A stretch of DNA of 64,000 nt from Pseudomonas sediminis. Lineage in GTDB: Bacteria; Pseudomonadota; Gammaproteobacteria; Pseudomonadales; Pseudomonadaceae. The first letter of the stretch is position 1; the number at the start of each line of letters is the position of its first letter. Below the pieces are notes generated by a model. It made no database searches and had not been told where the DNA came from. It worked only from the letters and a program-made list of their open reading frames with translations. This document shows positions 49,667 through 58,651 of this stretch, in pieces. The translations under genes were made by a program, and so were the position numbers. The stretch is from NCBI RefSeq assembly GCF_002741105.1, contig NZ_NIQU01000005.1, positions 25,138 to 89,137 of the forward strand, read 5' to 3'.

Positions 49667-49989
49667 TCGCCGCCACGCCGGAGCCACCCTATTACGTGGT
49701 GATGTTCACCTCGGAGCGTACCGACGTGGACACCGGTTATGCCGAGGCGGCGCAGCGCATGCTTGAGCTGGCTGCACAGCAGCCCGGCTTTCTCGGCGTG
49801 GAGTCGGCGCGCAGCGACGGCCTGGGCATCACCTTGTCCTACTGGCAGAGCGAGGAGGCCATTCGCGGCTGGCGCGAGCATGCCGAGCACCGCGCCGTTC
49901 GCGAGCAGGGGCGCACCGACTGGTACGCCGCCTTCACCACTCGCGTGGCCAAGGTCGAACGCGCCTACACATTCTCGCGCCCGAGCTGA
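49663..49989 (+). CDS. Antibiotic-biosynthesis-monooxygenase (ABM) domain protein
   Basis: 108 residues. Ferredoxin-like ABM fold: PPYYVVMFTSERTDVDTGYAEAAQRMLELAAQQPGFLGVESARSDGLGITLSYWQSEEAIRGWREHAEHR. It starts with TTG 49663 overlapping the previous stop, with AGGAAG upstream; the homologues I remember begin with MIAATP, supporting this start. Function is unknown (oxygenase or dye-decolourising heme-type activities occur in the fold). Translationally coupled to the GATase-like gene. Confidence 0.85.
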   Translation: MIAATPEPPYYVVMFTSERTDVDTGYAEAAQRMLELAAQQPGFLGVESARSDGLGITLSYWQSEEAIRGWREHAEHRAVREQGRTDWYAAFTTRVAKVERAYTFSRPS

Positions 49990-50017
49990 GTGATAGTGGC
50001 AAGCCGGCTGACCGTCG

Positions 50018-50035
50018 TGTAAGGATTATTTTACG
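50018..50035 (+). promoter_or_regulatory. TyrR/PhhR-type box upstream of hpd
   Basis: TGTAAG-N6-TTTACG matches the TGTAAA-N6-TTTACA TyrR/PhhR consensus at 10 of 12 positions. PhhR is the Pseudomonas activator of Phe/Tyr degradation, and hpd is a known target in P. putida. The box lies 178 bases before hpd, within a gap of 223 bases that holds no gene. Confidence 0.7.
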
Positions 50036-50212
50036 GTTGTCAGTTCTTCCCGTGCCTTGCCTGGAAGGCGTAAGGAAAATTTGCCACTGCCGCACTCGGC
50101 CGATGCGTTGAAGTGTCGCAACGCATCTTGAGAGCGGGTCTGCGCTCGGTTGTCATGAGGTTGTCCGCAACGCATTCGTGCGCTGCCATAACAATGACAA
50201 TCAGGAGGCGAG

Positions 50213-51295
50213 ATGAACGCCGTGGCCAAGATCGAGCAGCACAACCCCATCGGAACCGACGGTTTCGAGTTCGTCGAATTCACCGCACCGAATGCCGAAG
50301 GTATCGAGCAACTGCGCCAGTTGTTCACCGCCATGGGCTTCACCGAAACCGCCAAGCACCGCTCCAAAGAGGTGTGGTTGTTTCAGCAGAACGACATCAA
50401 CATCGTGCTCAACGGCAGCCCTACCGGCCACGTGCGCGCCTTCGGCGAAAAGCATGGCCCCAGTGCCTGCGCCATGGCCTTCCGGGTCAAGAATGCGGCC
50501 CAGGCTGCGGCTTATGTCGAACAGCAGGGCGCAACGCTGGTGGGCAGCCACGCCAACTTCGGTGAGCTGAACATCCCCTGCGTCGAAGGTATCGGTGGCT
50601 CGTTGCTGTATCTGGTTGACCGCTATGGTGACAAGAGCATCTACGACGTCGACTTCGAGTACATCGAAGGCCGCAGCGCCAATGACAACGCCGTCGGCCT
50701 GCAATGCATCGATCACCTGACCCACAACGTGCGCCGCGGGCAGATGGACGTCTGGTCCGGCTTCTACGAGCGTATCGCCAATTTTCGCGAGATCCGCTAC
50801 TTCGATATCGAAGGCAAGCTCACCGGCCTGTTCTCCCGCGCCATGACCGCGCCGTGCGGCAAGATCCGCATCCCGATCAATGAGTCGGCCGATGACAAGT
50901 CGCAGATCGAGGAATTCATCCGCGAGTACCACGGCGAAGGCATCCAGCACATCGCCCTGAGCACCGACGACATCTACGCCACCGTGCGCCAACTGCGCGC
51001 CAATGGCGTCGACTTCATGACCACCCCTGACACCTACTACGAGAAGGTCGACAGCCGCGTCGCCGGTCATGGCGAGCCGACGGACGTATTGCGTGAGCTG
51101 AACATCCTGATCGATGGTGCGCCCGGCGATGACGGCATCCTGCTGCAGATTTTCACCAACACGGTGATCGGCCCGATCTTCTTCGAGATCATCCAGCGCA
51201 AGGGCAACCAGGGTTTTGGCGAGGGCAACTTCAAGGCGCTGTTCGAATCCATCGAGGAAGACCAGCTGCGTCGCGGTGTGATCGCCGAGGAGTGA
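50213..51295 (+). CDS. hpd: 4-Hydroxyphenylpyruvate dioxygenase
   Basis: 360 residues. Converts 4-hydroxyphenylpyruvate to homogentisate with O2 and Fe(II). Two VOC-type modules; iron ligands are the His in LQCIDHLTHNV, the His in GIQHIALST and the Glu in FFEIIQRKG. Other family motifs: FCAPDRYGDK-type segment reads LVDRYGDKSIYDVDFEYIEG, and GFGEGNFKALFESIE near the end. AGGAGGCG precedes ATG 50213. First gene of the homogentisate pathway cluster. Confidence 0.96.
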   Translation: MNAVAKIEQHNPIGTDGFEFVEFTAPNAEGIEQLRQLFTAMGFTETAKHRSKEVWLFQQNDINIVLNGSPTGHVRAFGEKHGPSACAMAFRVKNAAQAAAYVEQQGATLVGSHANFGELNIPCVEGIGGSLLYLVDRYGDKSIYDVDFEYIEGRSANDNAVGLQCIDHLTHNVRRGQMDVWSGFYERIANFREIRYFDIEGKLTGLFSRAMTAPCGKIRIPINESADDKSQIEEFIREYHGEGIQHIALSTDDIYATVRQLRANGVDFMTTPDTYYEKVDSRVAGHGEPTDVLRELNILIDGAPGDDGILLQIFTNTVIGPIFFEIIQRKGNQGFGEGNFKALFESIEEDQLRRGVIAEE

Positions 51296-51299
51296 TGCC

Positions 51300-52433
51300 A
51301 TGAGCCGCCAATGGATCCGCTTTCCCCTGCGTGAGGGCGAGTGTTCGCGCCAGGCGCACTGCGACCTGCCGCAGGGCACCTACGAGCGCGAGATGGGCCG
51401 CGAAGGCTTTTTCGGCCCCACTGCGCACCTGCACCACAAGCATCCGCCGACCGGCTGGATCGACTGGGAAGGCCCGCTGCGTCCGCACGCGTTCAACTTC
51501 AACAACATTCCCAGCGAGCGCGACTGCCCGCTGGCGGCGCCGCTTACCCTGCACAACGCCGACGTCAAGCTGCGCGTGTGGCGCACCCACGGCGCGATGC
51601 GCCATCTGGTGCGCAACGCCGACGGCGATGAGTTGCTGTTCGTGCACGAGGGCAGTGGGCATTTCTACTGCGATTTCGGCCATCTGGAGTACCGCGACGG
51701 CGACTACCTGCTGATCCCCCGTGGCACCGCCTGGCGTATCGAGGCCAGCACACCGAGTTACTTCCTGCTGATCGAGAACACTGACGGCGCGTATCAGCTG
51801 CCGGACAAGGGCCTGCTCGGCCCGCAGGCGATCTTCGACCTGGCGGTGCTGGAGCACCCGCATATCGATGACGCCTTCAAGGCGCAGCAGGACGAGAACA
51901 CCTGGCAGATTCGCATCAAGCGGCGCGGCCAGATCAGCACCGTGACCTACCCCTACAACCCGCTGGATGTGGTCGGCTGGCATGGCGACAACACCGTGGT
52001 GCGCTTGAACTGGCGCGACATCCGTCCGCTGGTCAGCCACCGCTACCACCTGCCGCCGTCGGTGCACACGACCTTCGTCGCCAATGGCTTCGTGATCTGC
52101 ACCTTCACCCCGCGCCCGGTGGAGTCCGACCCCGGCGCGCTCAAGGTGCCGTTCTTCCACAACAATGACGACTACGACGAAGTGCTGTTCTACCACCGTG
52201 GCAACTTCTTCAGCCGCGACAACATCGAGCAGGGCATGGTCACCCTGCACCCGTGCGGCTTCCCCCATGGGCCGCACCCCAAGGCGCTGAAGAAGAGTCA
52301 GGAAGATCCGGCCACTTTCATCGACGAGGTGGCGGTGATGATCGACACTCGCCGCGCCCTGGAGGTGGCCGATGCCGCTGCTGCGGTGGACGTGGCCGAG
52401 TACGTCAACTCCTGGCGTGCGCCGGGTCTGTAG
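51300..52433 (+). CDS. hmgA: Homogentisate 1,2-dioxygenase (short form)
   Basis: 377 residues. A ring-cleaving cupin enzyme that gives maleylacetoacetate. The iron-binding region is readable as VPFFHNNDDYDEVLFYHRGNFFS and TLHPCGFPHGPHP. It is about 55 residues shorter than the 432-residue HmgA of P. aeruginosa and resembles the shorter form found, as I recall, in Vibrio and Shewanella, where it sits in the same hpd-hmgA-fahA-maiA order. Four bases after hpd. Confidence 0.92.
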   Translation: MSRQWIRFPLREGECSRQAHCDLPQGTYEREMGREGFFGPTAHLHHKHPPTGWIDWEGPLRPHAFNFNNIPSERDCPLAAPLTLHNADVKLRVWRTHGAMRHLVRNADGDELLFVHEGSGHFYCDFGHLEYRDGDYLLIPRGTAWRIEASTPSYFLLIENTDGAYQLPDKGLLGPQAIFDLAVLEHPHIDDAFKAQQDENTWQIRIKRRGQISTVTYPYNPLDVVGWHGDNTVVRLNWRDIRPLVSHRYHLPPSVHTTFVANGFVICTFTPRPVESDPGALKVPFFHNNDDYDEVLFYHRGNFFSRDNIEQGMVTLHPCGFPHGPHPKALKKSQEDPATFIDEVAVMIDTRRALEVADAAAAVDVAEYVNSWRAPGL

Positions 52434-52458
52434 CTGCACACGGATTTCTGATTGCAAT

Positions 52459-52479
52459 GGTGCGCCCGGCGCACCCTAC
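52459..52479. repeat. Short extragenic palindrome between hmgA and fahA
   Basis: GGTGCGCCCGGCGCACCCTA matches the GTAGGGTGCGC element at 47829 in inverse orientation. It lies inside the operon. Confidence 0.6.
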
Positions 52480-52490
52480 GAGGTTAGAGC

Positions 52491-53477
52491 ATGAAACTCG
52501 CATCACTGAACCAAGGCCGCGATGGCGTGCTGATCGTCGTTTCCCGCGATCTCACCCGTGCCGTCGTTGTGCCGCAGATCGCTTTCACCCTGCAGGCTGC
52601 GCTGGACGACTGGGCTGTGGCCCGGCCCAAGCTCGAAGCGGTCTATCAGCGCCTCAACGACGGCATGGAAGAGGGCGCTTTCGCCTTCGATCAGGCCGCC
52701 TGTCACAGCCCGCTGCCGCGTGCCTATCACTGGGCCGACGGCAGCGCCTACGTCAATCATGTCGAGTTGGTGCGCAAGGCGCGTGGCGCCGAGATGCCCG
52801 AATCCTTCTGGCATGATCCACTGATGTACCAGGGCGGCGCCGATGCCTTCATCCCGCCGCACAGCCCGATCAGCCTGGCCGACGAAGCCTGGGGCATCGA
52901 CCTGGAAGCCGAGCTGGCAGTGGTCACCGACGATGTGCCGATGGGCGCCACACCGGCCGAAGCGGGCGGCCATATCCGTCTGCTGATGCTGGTCAACGAC
53001 GTCTCGCTGCGCAATCTGATTCCTGGCGAGTTGGCCAAGGGCTTTGGTTTCTACCAGAGCAAACCGTCGTCGAGCTTCTCCCCGGTGGCCATCACCCCGG
53101 ATGAAATGGGCGAGAGCTGGAAGGACGGCAAGGTGCACCGGCCGTTGGTGTCGCATATCAACGGCGCGCTCTTCGGTCAGCCGAACGCCGGTGTGGACAT
53201 GACCTTCAACTTCCCGACTCTGGTGGCCCATGCCGCCAAGACCCGACCGCTGGGCGCGGGCACCATCATCGGCTCGGGCACCGTGTCCAACTACGACCGC
53301 AGCGCCGGTTCGAGCTGCCTGGCAGAGAAACGCATGTTGGAGATCGTCGAGTCGGGCGAGGCGAAGACGCCGTTCCTCAAGTTCGGCGACCGGGTACGTA
53401 TCGAGATGTTCGACGTAGCTGGGCAGAGCATCTTCGGCGCCATCGATCAGGTGGTGGAAAAGTACGACGCCCACTGA
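52491..53477 (+). CDS. fahA: Fumarylacetoacetate hydrolase
   Basis: 328 residues. Final step of tyrosine breakdown: fumarylacetoacetate to fumarate and acetoacetate. FAH-superfamily features are seen in the metal-binding DEAWGIDLEAELAVVTDDVPMGATPAEA, then GFGFYQSKPSSSFSPVAITPDEMG and the C-terminal GTVSNYDRSAGSSCLAEKRMLEIVE. The start MKLASLNQGRDG is typical. It resembles the shorter bacterial FAH. Confidence 0.94.
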   Translation: MKLASLNQGRDGVLIVVSRDLTRAVVVPQIAFTLQAALDDWAVARPKLEAVYQRLNDGMEEGAFAFDQAACHSPLPRAYHWADGSAYVNHVELVRKARGAEMPESFWHDPLMYQGGADAFIPPHSPISLADEAWGIDLEAELAVVTDDVPMGATPAEAGGHIRLLMLVNDVSLRNLIPGELAKGFGFYQSKPSSSFSPVAITPDEMGESWKDGKVHRPLVSHINGALFGQPNAGVDMTFNFPTLVAHAAKTRPLGAGTIIGSGTVSNYDRSAGSSCLAEKRMLEIVESGEAKTPFLKFGDRVRIEMFDVAGQSIFGAIDQVVEKYDAH

Positions 53478-53480
53478 TCG

Positions 53481-53547
53481 GTAGGAGCGGCTTTAGCCGC
53501 GATTCGTCTGAAGTCGCTAAAAGCATCGCGGCTGAAGCCGTTCCTAC
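53481..53547. repeat. REP pair between fahA and maiA
   Basis: GTAGGAGCGGCTTTAGCCGC (from 53481) and GCGGCTGAAGCCGTTCCTAC (53528-53547) are inverted arms separated by 24 bases. Confidence 0.88.
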
Positions 53548-53574
53548 CAAGTCGTGTTTCGAAAGGAATCCGCA

Positions 53575-54225
53575 ATGTTGAAACTCTACGGCTACTGGCG
53601 CTCCAGCGCCGCCTATCGCGTGCGTATCGCCCTGAATCTCAAGGGGCTGGCCTGCGAGCAAGTGCCGGTGCACCTGGTCAAGGATGGCGGCCAGCAGCAC
53701 GGCGCCGCCTACCGTACGCTGAACCCGCAGGGCCTGCTGCCACTGCTGGTGGACGAAGAAAACGGCGGCGTGCGTATTGCCCAGTCGCTGGCGATCATCG
53801 AGTACCTAGAAGAAATCTTCCCGGTGCCGGCGCTGCTGCCGGCCGATCCGGCCGAGCGTGCGCAGGTGCGTGCGCTGGCGCTGCATCTTGCATGCGACGT
53901 GCACCCGCTGAACAACCTGCGCGTGCTGCAGTACCTGAGCGGTGAGTTGGGTGTCAGCGACGAGGCGAAGAACGCCTGGTACCGACACTGGGTCGCGCTC
54001 GGTCTGACCGCCGTGGAGGAGGGCATGGCTGTGTTCGACGGCCGCCTGTCGCTCGGCGACCGACCTGGATATCTGGAAGCCTGCCTGATTCCGCAGCTGT
54101 ATAATGCGCGGCGTTTTAACTGTGACCTTGCCGCGTACCCACGCATTGTCGCCATGGCGGCGCGCTGTGAACCCCTGGAGGCCTTCCAACTGGCCTTGCC
54201 GGAGGCACAAGCCGACGCTCAGTGA
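53575..54225 (+). CDS. maiA: Maleylacetoacetate isomerase (zeta-class GST)
   Basis: 216 residues. Glutathione-dependent cis-trans isomerisation of maleylacetoacetate to fumarylacetoacetate. The N-terminal YGYWRSSAAYRVRIALNLKGL is the zeta-GST SSxxYRVRIAL active-site motif, followed by NPQGLLPLLVDEE and the helical domain VHPLNNLRVLQYL. AAAGGA at 53562 precedes ATG 53575; seven upstream codons in frame were not used. Completes the pathway hpd-hmgA-fahA-maiA. Confidence 0.95.
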   Translation: MLKLYGYWRSSAAYRVRIALNLKGLACEQVPVHLVKDGGQQHGAAYRTLNPQGLLPLLVDEENGGVRIAQSLAIIEYLEEIFPVPALLPADPAERAQVRALALHLACDVHPLNNLRVLQYLSGELGVSDEAKNAWYRHWVALGLTAVEEGMAVFDGRLSLGDRPGYLEACLIPQLYNARRFNCDLAAYPRIVAMAARCEPLEAFQLALPEAQADAQ

Positions 54226-54315
54226 CACCTTCGGCTTCACCCAAGCCTTGCATTCCGCTGCGCCACAAGCGCGGCGGGTCCGATTCCGTCACAGATAAAA
54301 ACAAACAGGTGACGC

Positions 54316-55776
54316 ATGACCCGTGAAAAACCGAAGAACCTCTGGCTCTCGCGCTGGGGTTTTATCCTCGCTGCAACCGGCTCGGCCGTCGGCCTGGGCA
54401 ATATCTGGAAATTCCCTTACATCACTGGCGAGTACGGCGGCGGCGCCTTCGTGCTGATGTACCTGGCGTGCATCCTGGCCATCGGCATTCCGGTGATGAT
54501 GACCGAGATCGCCATCGGTCGCCGTGGCCGCGGTAGCCCCATCGACGCCATCGGCCGCGTGGTCCGCGAGAACGGTGGCAACCCGCTGTGGAAGGCGGTC
54601 GGCGGTATGGCCATGCTCGCCGGCTTCATGATCCTGTGCTTCTACGTGGTCGTTGCCGGCTGGGCTTTCGCCTATACGTGGAAGATGCTCGACGGTTCGC
54701 TGGCGGCCACCAGCGTCGAAGCACTGGGCGGGGTGTTTGAGGCGCACAATGCCAATCCCTGGCAACTCGGTGGCTGGAGTGTATTGGTGGCGCTGCTGAC
54801 GTTGTGGATCGTCGCCAAGGGCGTGCAGAAAGGCATCGAGAATGCCGTACGCTGGATGATGCCGGGTCTGGCGCTGATGCTGGTGGCGCTGGTTGGCTAT
54901 GCGTTCACCAGTGGCAGTTTCAGTGCAGGCTTCGGCTTCCTCTTCCACTTCGATGCCTCGAAGATCACCGGTGAGGCACTGTTGGCGGCACTGGGGCACG
55001 CCTTCTTCACCCTGAGCCTGGCCTCGGGCGCCATTCTCACTTACGGCTCCTACATCCCGGATGGGCAATCCATCGCGCGGACCACCTTCATCGTCGCACT
55101 CTGCGATACCTGCGTGGCGTTGCTGGCCGGTCTGGCGATCTTCCCGATCATCTTCGCCAACGGCATGAGCCCTAGCGCTGGGCCGGGGCTGATCTTCATG
55201 AGCCTGCCGCTGGCCTTCCAGCAGATGCCATTCGGTACTGCGTTCGGGGTCTTGTTCTTCGCCATGGTATCGATCGCCGCGCTGACCTCGGCGATTTCGA
55301 TGATCGAGGCCAGCGTGGCCTACCTGAACGAAAAGCACGGCATCAGCCGCCTGCGCGCTGCCATCGGGGCCGGCGCGGTGCTGCTGGTGATCAGCCTGCT
55401 GGCAATGCTGTCGTTCAACCTGCTGACGGGCTGGACGCCGCTGGGCAAAAACTTCTTCGACTGGCTGGATTACCTCACCTCGCGCTGGATGATGCCGCTG
55501 GGCGGCATCTTCATGGTCGTACTCGCAGGCTACGCACTGCGCGGCGAGATCATGCGTGACGAGCTGGGTCTACCGCCTGCGGGGTATGCGCTGTGGCTGT
55601 TCATGGTGCGCTACGTCAGCCCGGTGCTGATCATGGTGGTGTTCCTGCATGCGCTGGGCTGGCTGATGTTCGATCCCGTACTGCAGTGGTACTGGATTGC
55701 CGGTGCCATCGGCCTGCTGGCTGTGGCTGGGGAGGTTCTACGGCCGAGAGTGGTGCCGGCGCTCGCCGGGCGCTGA
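54316..55776 (+). CDS. Sodium-dependent amino-acid transporter (SNF/NSS family)
   Basis: 486 residues with about eleven or twelve hydrophobic segments. The first helix carries WGFILAATGSAVGLGNIWKFPYITGEYGGGAFVLMY, the family fingerprint with Na+ and substrate-binding main-chain breaks. Located 90 bases after maiA in the same direction, it may import tyrosine, phenylalanine or tryptophan to feed the homogentisate pathway; this is inference from context and from bacterial homologues such as TnaT and MhsT. Confidence 0.9.
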   Translation: MTREKPKNLWLSRWGFILAATGSAVGLGNIWKFPYITGEYGGGAFVLMYLACILAIGIPVMMTEIAIGRRGRGSPIDAIGRVVRENGGNPLWKAVGGMAMLAGFMILCFYVVVAGWAFAYTWKMLDGSLAATSVEALGGVFEAHNANPWQLGGWSVLVALLTLWIVAKGVQKGIENAVRWMMPGLALMLVALVGYAFTSGSFSAGFGFLFHFDASKITGEALLAALGHAFFTLSLASGAILTYGSYIPDGQSIARTTFIVALCDTCVALLAGLAIFPIIFANGMSPSAGPGLIFMSLPLAFQQMPFGTAFGVLFFAMVSIAALTSAISMIEASVAYLNEKHGISRLRAAIGAGAVLLVISLLAMLSFNLLTGWTPLGKNFFDWLDYLTSRWMMPLGGIFMVVLAGYALRGEIMRDELGLPPAGYALWLFMVRYVSPVLIMVVFLHALGWLMFDPVLQWYWIAGAIGLLAVAGEVLRPRVVPALAGR

Positions 55777-55793
55777 TCGCGGCTCGAATCCAG

Positions 55794-55825
55794 AGGCGCA
55801 GCTTCGGCAGAGCTGCGCCTTTTTT
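55794..55825 (+). terminator. Rho-independent terminator after the SNF transporter
   Basis: AGGCGCAGCT pairs perfectly with AGCTGCGCCT around a seven-base loop, then TTTTT. Confidence 0.92.
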
Positions 55826-55959
55826 GTTGCGATAAGCCAGAAACGGCGCCTCAGTAGGCGGTATTTCGCCATTTATTCGGCGTCAATAAGCGGATAGTTG
55901 CCTGTCTTGGCCATTTCATTGGCTATGCTGAGAGCCATGGGTTGGCTAATTGCCAGCAC

Positions 55960-55986
55960 TCAAGCGGGGGCACTCTTTGCCGATAA
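55960..55986 (+). promoter_or_regulatory. Sigma-28 (FliA) promoter for the chemoreceptor gene
   Basis: TCAAGCGG, an 11-base spacer and a perfect GCCGATAA (55979-55986) match TAAAGTTT-N11-GCCGATAA. It lies 94 bases before the MCP start, in a gap of 303 bases that otherwise holds only the upstream terminator. Chemotaxis receptors are typical FliA targets. Confidence 0.82.
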
Positions 55987-56079
55987 ACCGGACTCGACAT
56001 GGCACAGCAGTTGCGTAGTCAGTCGACCAGGTCGCGCCCACGATGCGCGGCTGTATAAGAAGAATCTGGAGTCGCCGTT

Positions 56080-58029
56080 ATGTTCAAGCCTGCCGCACGC
56101 TTTTTCGCCAATCTTGCCGTCGGCAAGAAACTCTTTATCGGTTTCGGCCTCGTGCTGTTGCTTACCGCCGCCATGACGGTCAGTGGCTATCTGGCGGTTC
56201 AAGCGGTACTACATGGGCATGAGCAGGTTGGGCAGTTGGCGCAGGTGAACCAGGAGATTCTTCAGGCGCGTCGTCTGGAACGCAGTTTCGCCATCGAACA
56301 GACTCAGGAGAGTGCAGAGCGTGTGCGCGAAAGCTTGCTCAAGGTACAGGGCATGCTGGAGCACCTGGGCAAGGATGCAACCGAAAGCACGCGTGTGCAG
56401 ACCATGCAGCAGGCCACTGCCGAGTACCTGAAGCAGTTCGACAACTATGTCGAGCAGCAGGGCAAGGCGCGCGAAGCACGCCAGGACATGCGCACTGCTG
56501 CTGGAGAAACCCGTGACCAGTTCGAGGTGATCGAGCTGGACATGTATGACGCCGTGCGTGAGCTGCGCCTGCAGGGTGATCGTCTGCGGGGTAGCGACCC
56601 CCTGACCCTGGCGGAAACCGCATCCGGCCTGAGCAAACGCATGCTCGACCTGCGCGGCCAGGAAAGCCTGTACATCATCGATGGCTCGCCCGAAGCGCTG
56701 GAAGAGTGGGAGTACGTCAGCGAAGACCTGCAGACCGTTGCCCGCAGCCTGACCGTCTGGCTCAACGATGATCAGAAAGCCTCCATCGAAACTGCCCTGC
56801 AGGCGTTGACTCTCTACCAGCGCTCCTTCCTCTACTACCAACAGCTGCGTGAGCAGAACCAGGCCACCGAGAAGGCCATGATCGAGCGTGCACGCTCGGT
56901 CGTTGACCTGGCTGAGTCGGCCCAGGCCGGCGCCGAAGCCCGGATGCTCGCCGGCACTCAGCGCGCACTGGTGATGCTCGGCATCATGGGCGTGGCCGCT
57001 GTGGTGTTTGGGCTGTGCGCCGCGCTGCTGATCACTCGTCTGATCGTCGCGCCGCTGCGCCAGACCGTGACCTTTGCCCAGCGTATCGCCGCCGGTGACC
57101 TCAGCCACGACATTCCGCAGGACCGCGGTGACGAAGTGGGCCAGTTGCTTGCCGCCATGCAGGACATGACCGTGAGCCTGCGCAATCTGGTTGGCCGTAT
57201 TGGCGGGGGTGTCGGGCAGATTGCTGCAGCTGCCGAGCAACTGTCTGCGATCACCGCGCAAACCAGCGCCGGGGTGCAGACGCAAAAACTGGAAACCGAA
57301 CAGACCGCTACCGCCATGCACCAGATGGCCGCCACCGTGCAGGAAGTGGCGCAGAACGCCGAGCAGGCTTCACTGGCCGCACGCGATGCCGACCTGGAGG
57401 CACAGCAGGGTAATCGCGTGGTGCAGCAAGCCGTGGACCAGATCGACAGCCTGGCCAGCGAAGTGGAGCAGTCGGCCAAGGCCATCGCCGACCTGAATCA
57501 GGAAAGCGCGCGCATCGGCAGCGTGCTTGAAGTGATTCGCAACGTCGCCGAGCAGACCAACCTGCTAGCACTCAACGCGGCCATCGAGGCGGCGCGCGCC
57601 GGCGAGCAGGGCCGTGGTTTCGCCGTGGTCGCCGATGAGGTGCGGGCGCTGGCCAAGCGTGCTCAGGAGAGCACCGAGGAGATCGAAAGCCTGATCGCCG
57701 GCCTGCAACGCATGGCCAAAGGCGCGGTGCAGCAGATGGACAGCAGCCGTGATCTGACCCGGCGTACCGTCGAGTTGGCCGGTGAAGCCGGCGATGCTCT
57801 GGGTCGTATCACCCAGGCGGTGAGCACCATCGAGCAGATGAACCAGCAGATCGCTGCCGCCGCCGAGGAGCAGAGTGCGGTAGCCGAGGCGATCAACGAA
57901 AGCGTCACCCGCGTGCGCGATATCGGTGAGCAGAGCGCCACTGCCAGCGAGCAGACCGCCGCGTCCAGCGCCGAGCTGGCTCGCCTGGGAGTGGAACTGC
58001 AGGGGATGGTGCGACAGTTCCGCACCTGA
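56080..58029 (+). CDS. Methyl-accepting chemotaxis protein with HBM-like sensor domain
   Basis: 649 residues. Transmembrane helix 1 at about 24-45 ([23 protein letters not shown]), a helical periplasmic domain of about 250 residues resembling the helical-bimodular (HBM) class of McpS, helix 2 near 300-322, HAMP, and the cytoplasmic hairpin with the signalling tip [29 protein letters not shown] receptors sense organic acids in Pseudomonas, but the ligand here is not readable. No CheB/CheR pentapeptide is seen at the end (GMVRQFRT). Confidence 0.92.
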   Translation: MFKPAARFFANLAVGKKLFIGFGLVLLLTAAMTVSGYLAVQAVLHGHEQVGQLAQVNQEILQARRLERSFAIEQTQESAERVRESLLKVQGMLEHLGKDATESTRVQTMQQATAEYLKQFDNYVEQQGKAREARQDMRTAAGETRDQFEVIELDMYDAVRELRLQGDRLRGSDPLTLAETASGLSKRMLDLRGQESLYIIDGSPEALEEWEYVSEDLQTVARSLTVWLNDDQKASIETALQALTLYQRSFLYYQQLREQNQATEKAMIERARSVVDLAESAQAGAEARMLAGTQRALVMLGIMGVAAVVFGLCAALLITRLIVAPLRQTVTFAQRIAAGDLSHDIPQDRGDEVGQLLAAMQDMTVSLRNLVGRIGGGVGQIAAAAEQLSAITAQTSAGVQTQKLETEQTATAMHQMAATVQEVAQNAEQASLAARDADLEAQQGNRVVQQAVDQIDSLASEVEQSAKAIADLNQESARIGSVLEVIRNVAEQTNLLALNAAIEAARAGEQGRGFAVVADEVRALAKRAQESTEEIESLIAGLQRMAKGAVQQMDSSRDLTRRTVELAGEAGDALGRITQAVSTIEQMNQQIAAAAEEQSAVAEAINESVTRVRDIGEQSATASEQTAASSAELARLGVELQGMVRQFRT

Positions 58030-58063
58030 CGCGGGCGAACCGGGACTCCGGCCGCAGGCGGGC

Positions 58064-58153
58064 GTAGGGTGGACTCAGGAGCGTCAGCGAACAGTCCGCC
58101 GTCTTCGGCGTGGCAAAAGTCCTGACGGCGTACTGCTTCGCGAGTACGCCCTA
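58064..58153. repeat. Extragenic imperfect palindrome after the MCP gene
   Basis: GTAGGGTGGACTCAGGAGCG at the left and GTACTGCTTCGCGAGTACGC, then CCTAC, at the right. It is of the GTAGGGTGGA type, related to the elements near 47829 and 52459. Confidence 0.6.
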
Positions 58154-58173
58154 CAGCGCTCTTTCCCACGCAT

Positions 58174-58590
58174 TCAGGTTCGGGCCGGACTGAAGCGTTG
58201 ACCCGAGATTGCCGGATGGTAGAGCGGCTGGATCTTGTTGCCGGCGGGGTCCAGCAGGTGGAAGCTGCGTGCGCCGTCGCCATGGTCGAAGGGGCGATCC
58301 AGCAGTGTCACCCCACGCGCCTTGAGGTATTGGTACCAGGCATCCAGCTCCTCGACGCTGTCGACGATGAAACCGTAGTGATCGACCAGCGGTACGCCAT
58401 GGCTCTCTGCATAGGCGCGGCCGAGCGAGAGGTTGTCATTGCCACAGGTCAGGTAGACCAGGTCCTCGTTGGCGCGGTGCAGCAACTGCATGCCCAGCAC
58501 GTCCACGTAGAAACGCTCGCACGCTTCCAGGTTGGGTACCAGCAGGGCCAGGTGGCGCAGGCCATTGAGGCGCGACGGGCGTTCGAGCAT
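58174..58590 (-). CDS. VOC-family (glyoxalase-like) protein
   Basis: 138 residues of a single vicinal-oxygen-chelate module pair: LRHLALLVPNLEACERFYVDVLGMQLL with a metal-ligand His, LVDHYGFIVDSVEELDAWYQYLKARGV with a second His, and FHLLDPAGNKIQPLYH. ATG 58590 is preceded by GGAG nine bases upstream. It may be an extradiol dioxygenase, glyoxalase or resistance-type protein. Divergent from the ABM gene with only a short AT-rich promoter between them. Confidence 0.85.
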   Translation of the reverse strand: MLERPSRLNGLRHLALLVPNLEACERFYVDVLGMQLLHRANEDLVYLTCGNDNLSLGRAYAESHGVPLVDHYGFIVDSVEELDAWYQYLKARGVTLLDRPFDHGDGARSFHLLDPAGNKIQPLYHPAISGQRFSPART

Positions 58591-58599
58591 CTTTTTGCA

Positions 58600-58645
58600 C
58601 TCCATTATGTATACAATTATTTTTCAAATATAAAACATAATGGAG
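58600..58645. promoter_or_regulatory. Perfect 11-base inverted repeat in a shared divergent promoter
   Basis: CTCCATTATGT (58600-58610) and ACATAATGGAG (58635-58645) enclose a 24-base AT-rich core containing TGTATACA-type sequence. The arms contain both genes' Shine-Dalgarno sequences, so the symmetry places the two translation starts as mirror images. It is a likely binding site for a dimeric regulator, which is not in the window. Confidence 0.7.
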
Positions 58646-58651
58646 TTCGCT

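Noticed and set aside
49990..50212. Sigma-54 promoter before hpd
   Set aside because: TGGCAAG is present near 49997, but the GC/TTGCW element is not at the proper spacing.
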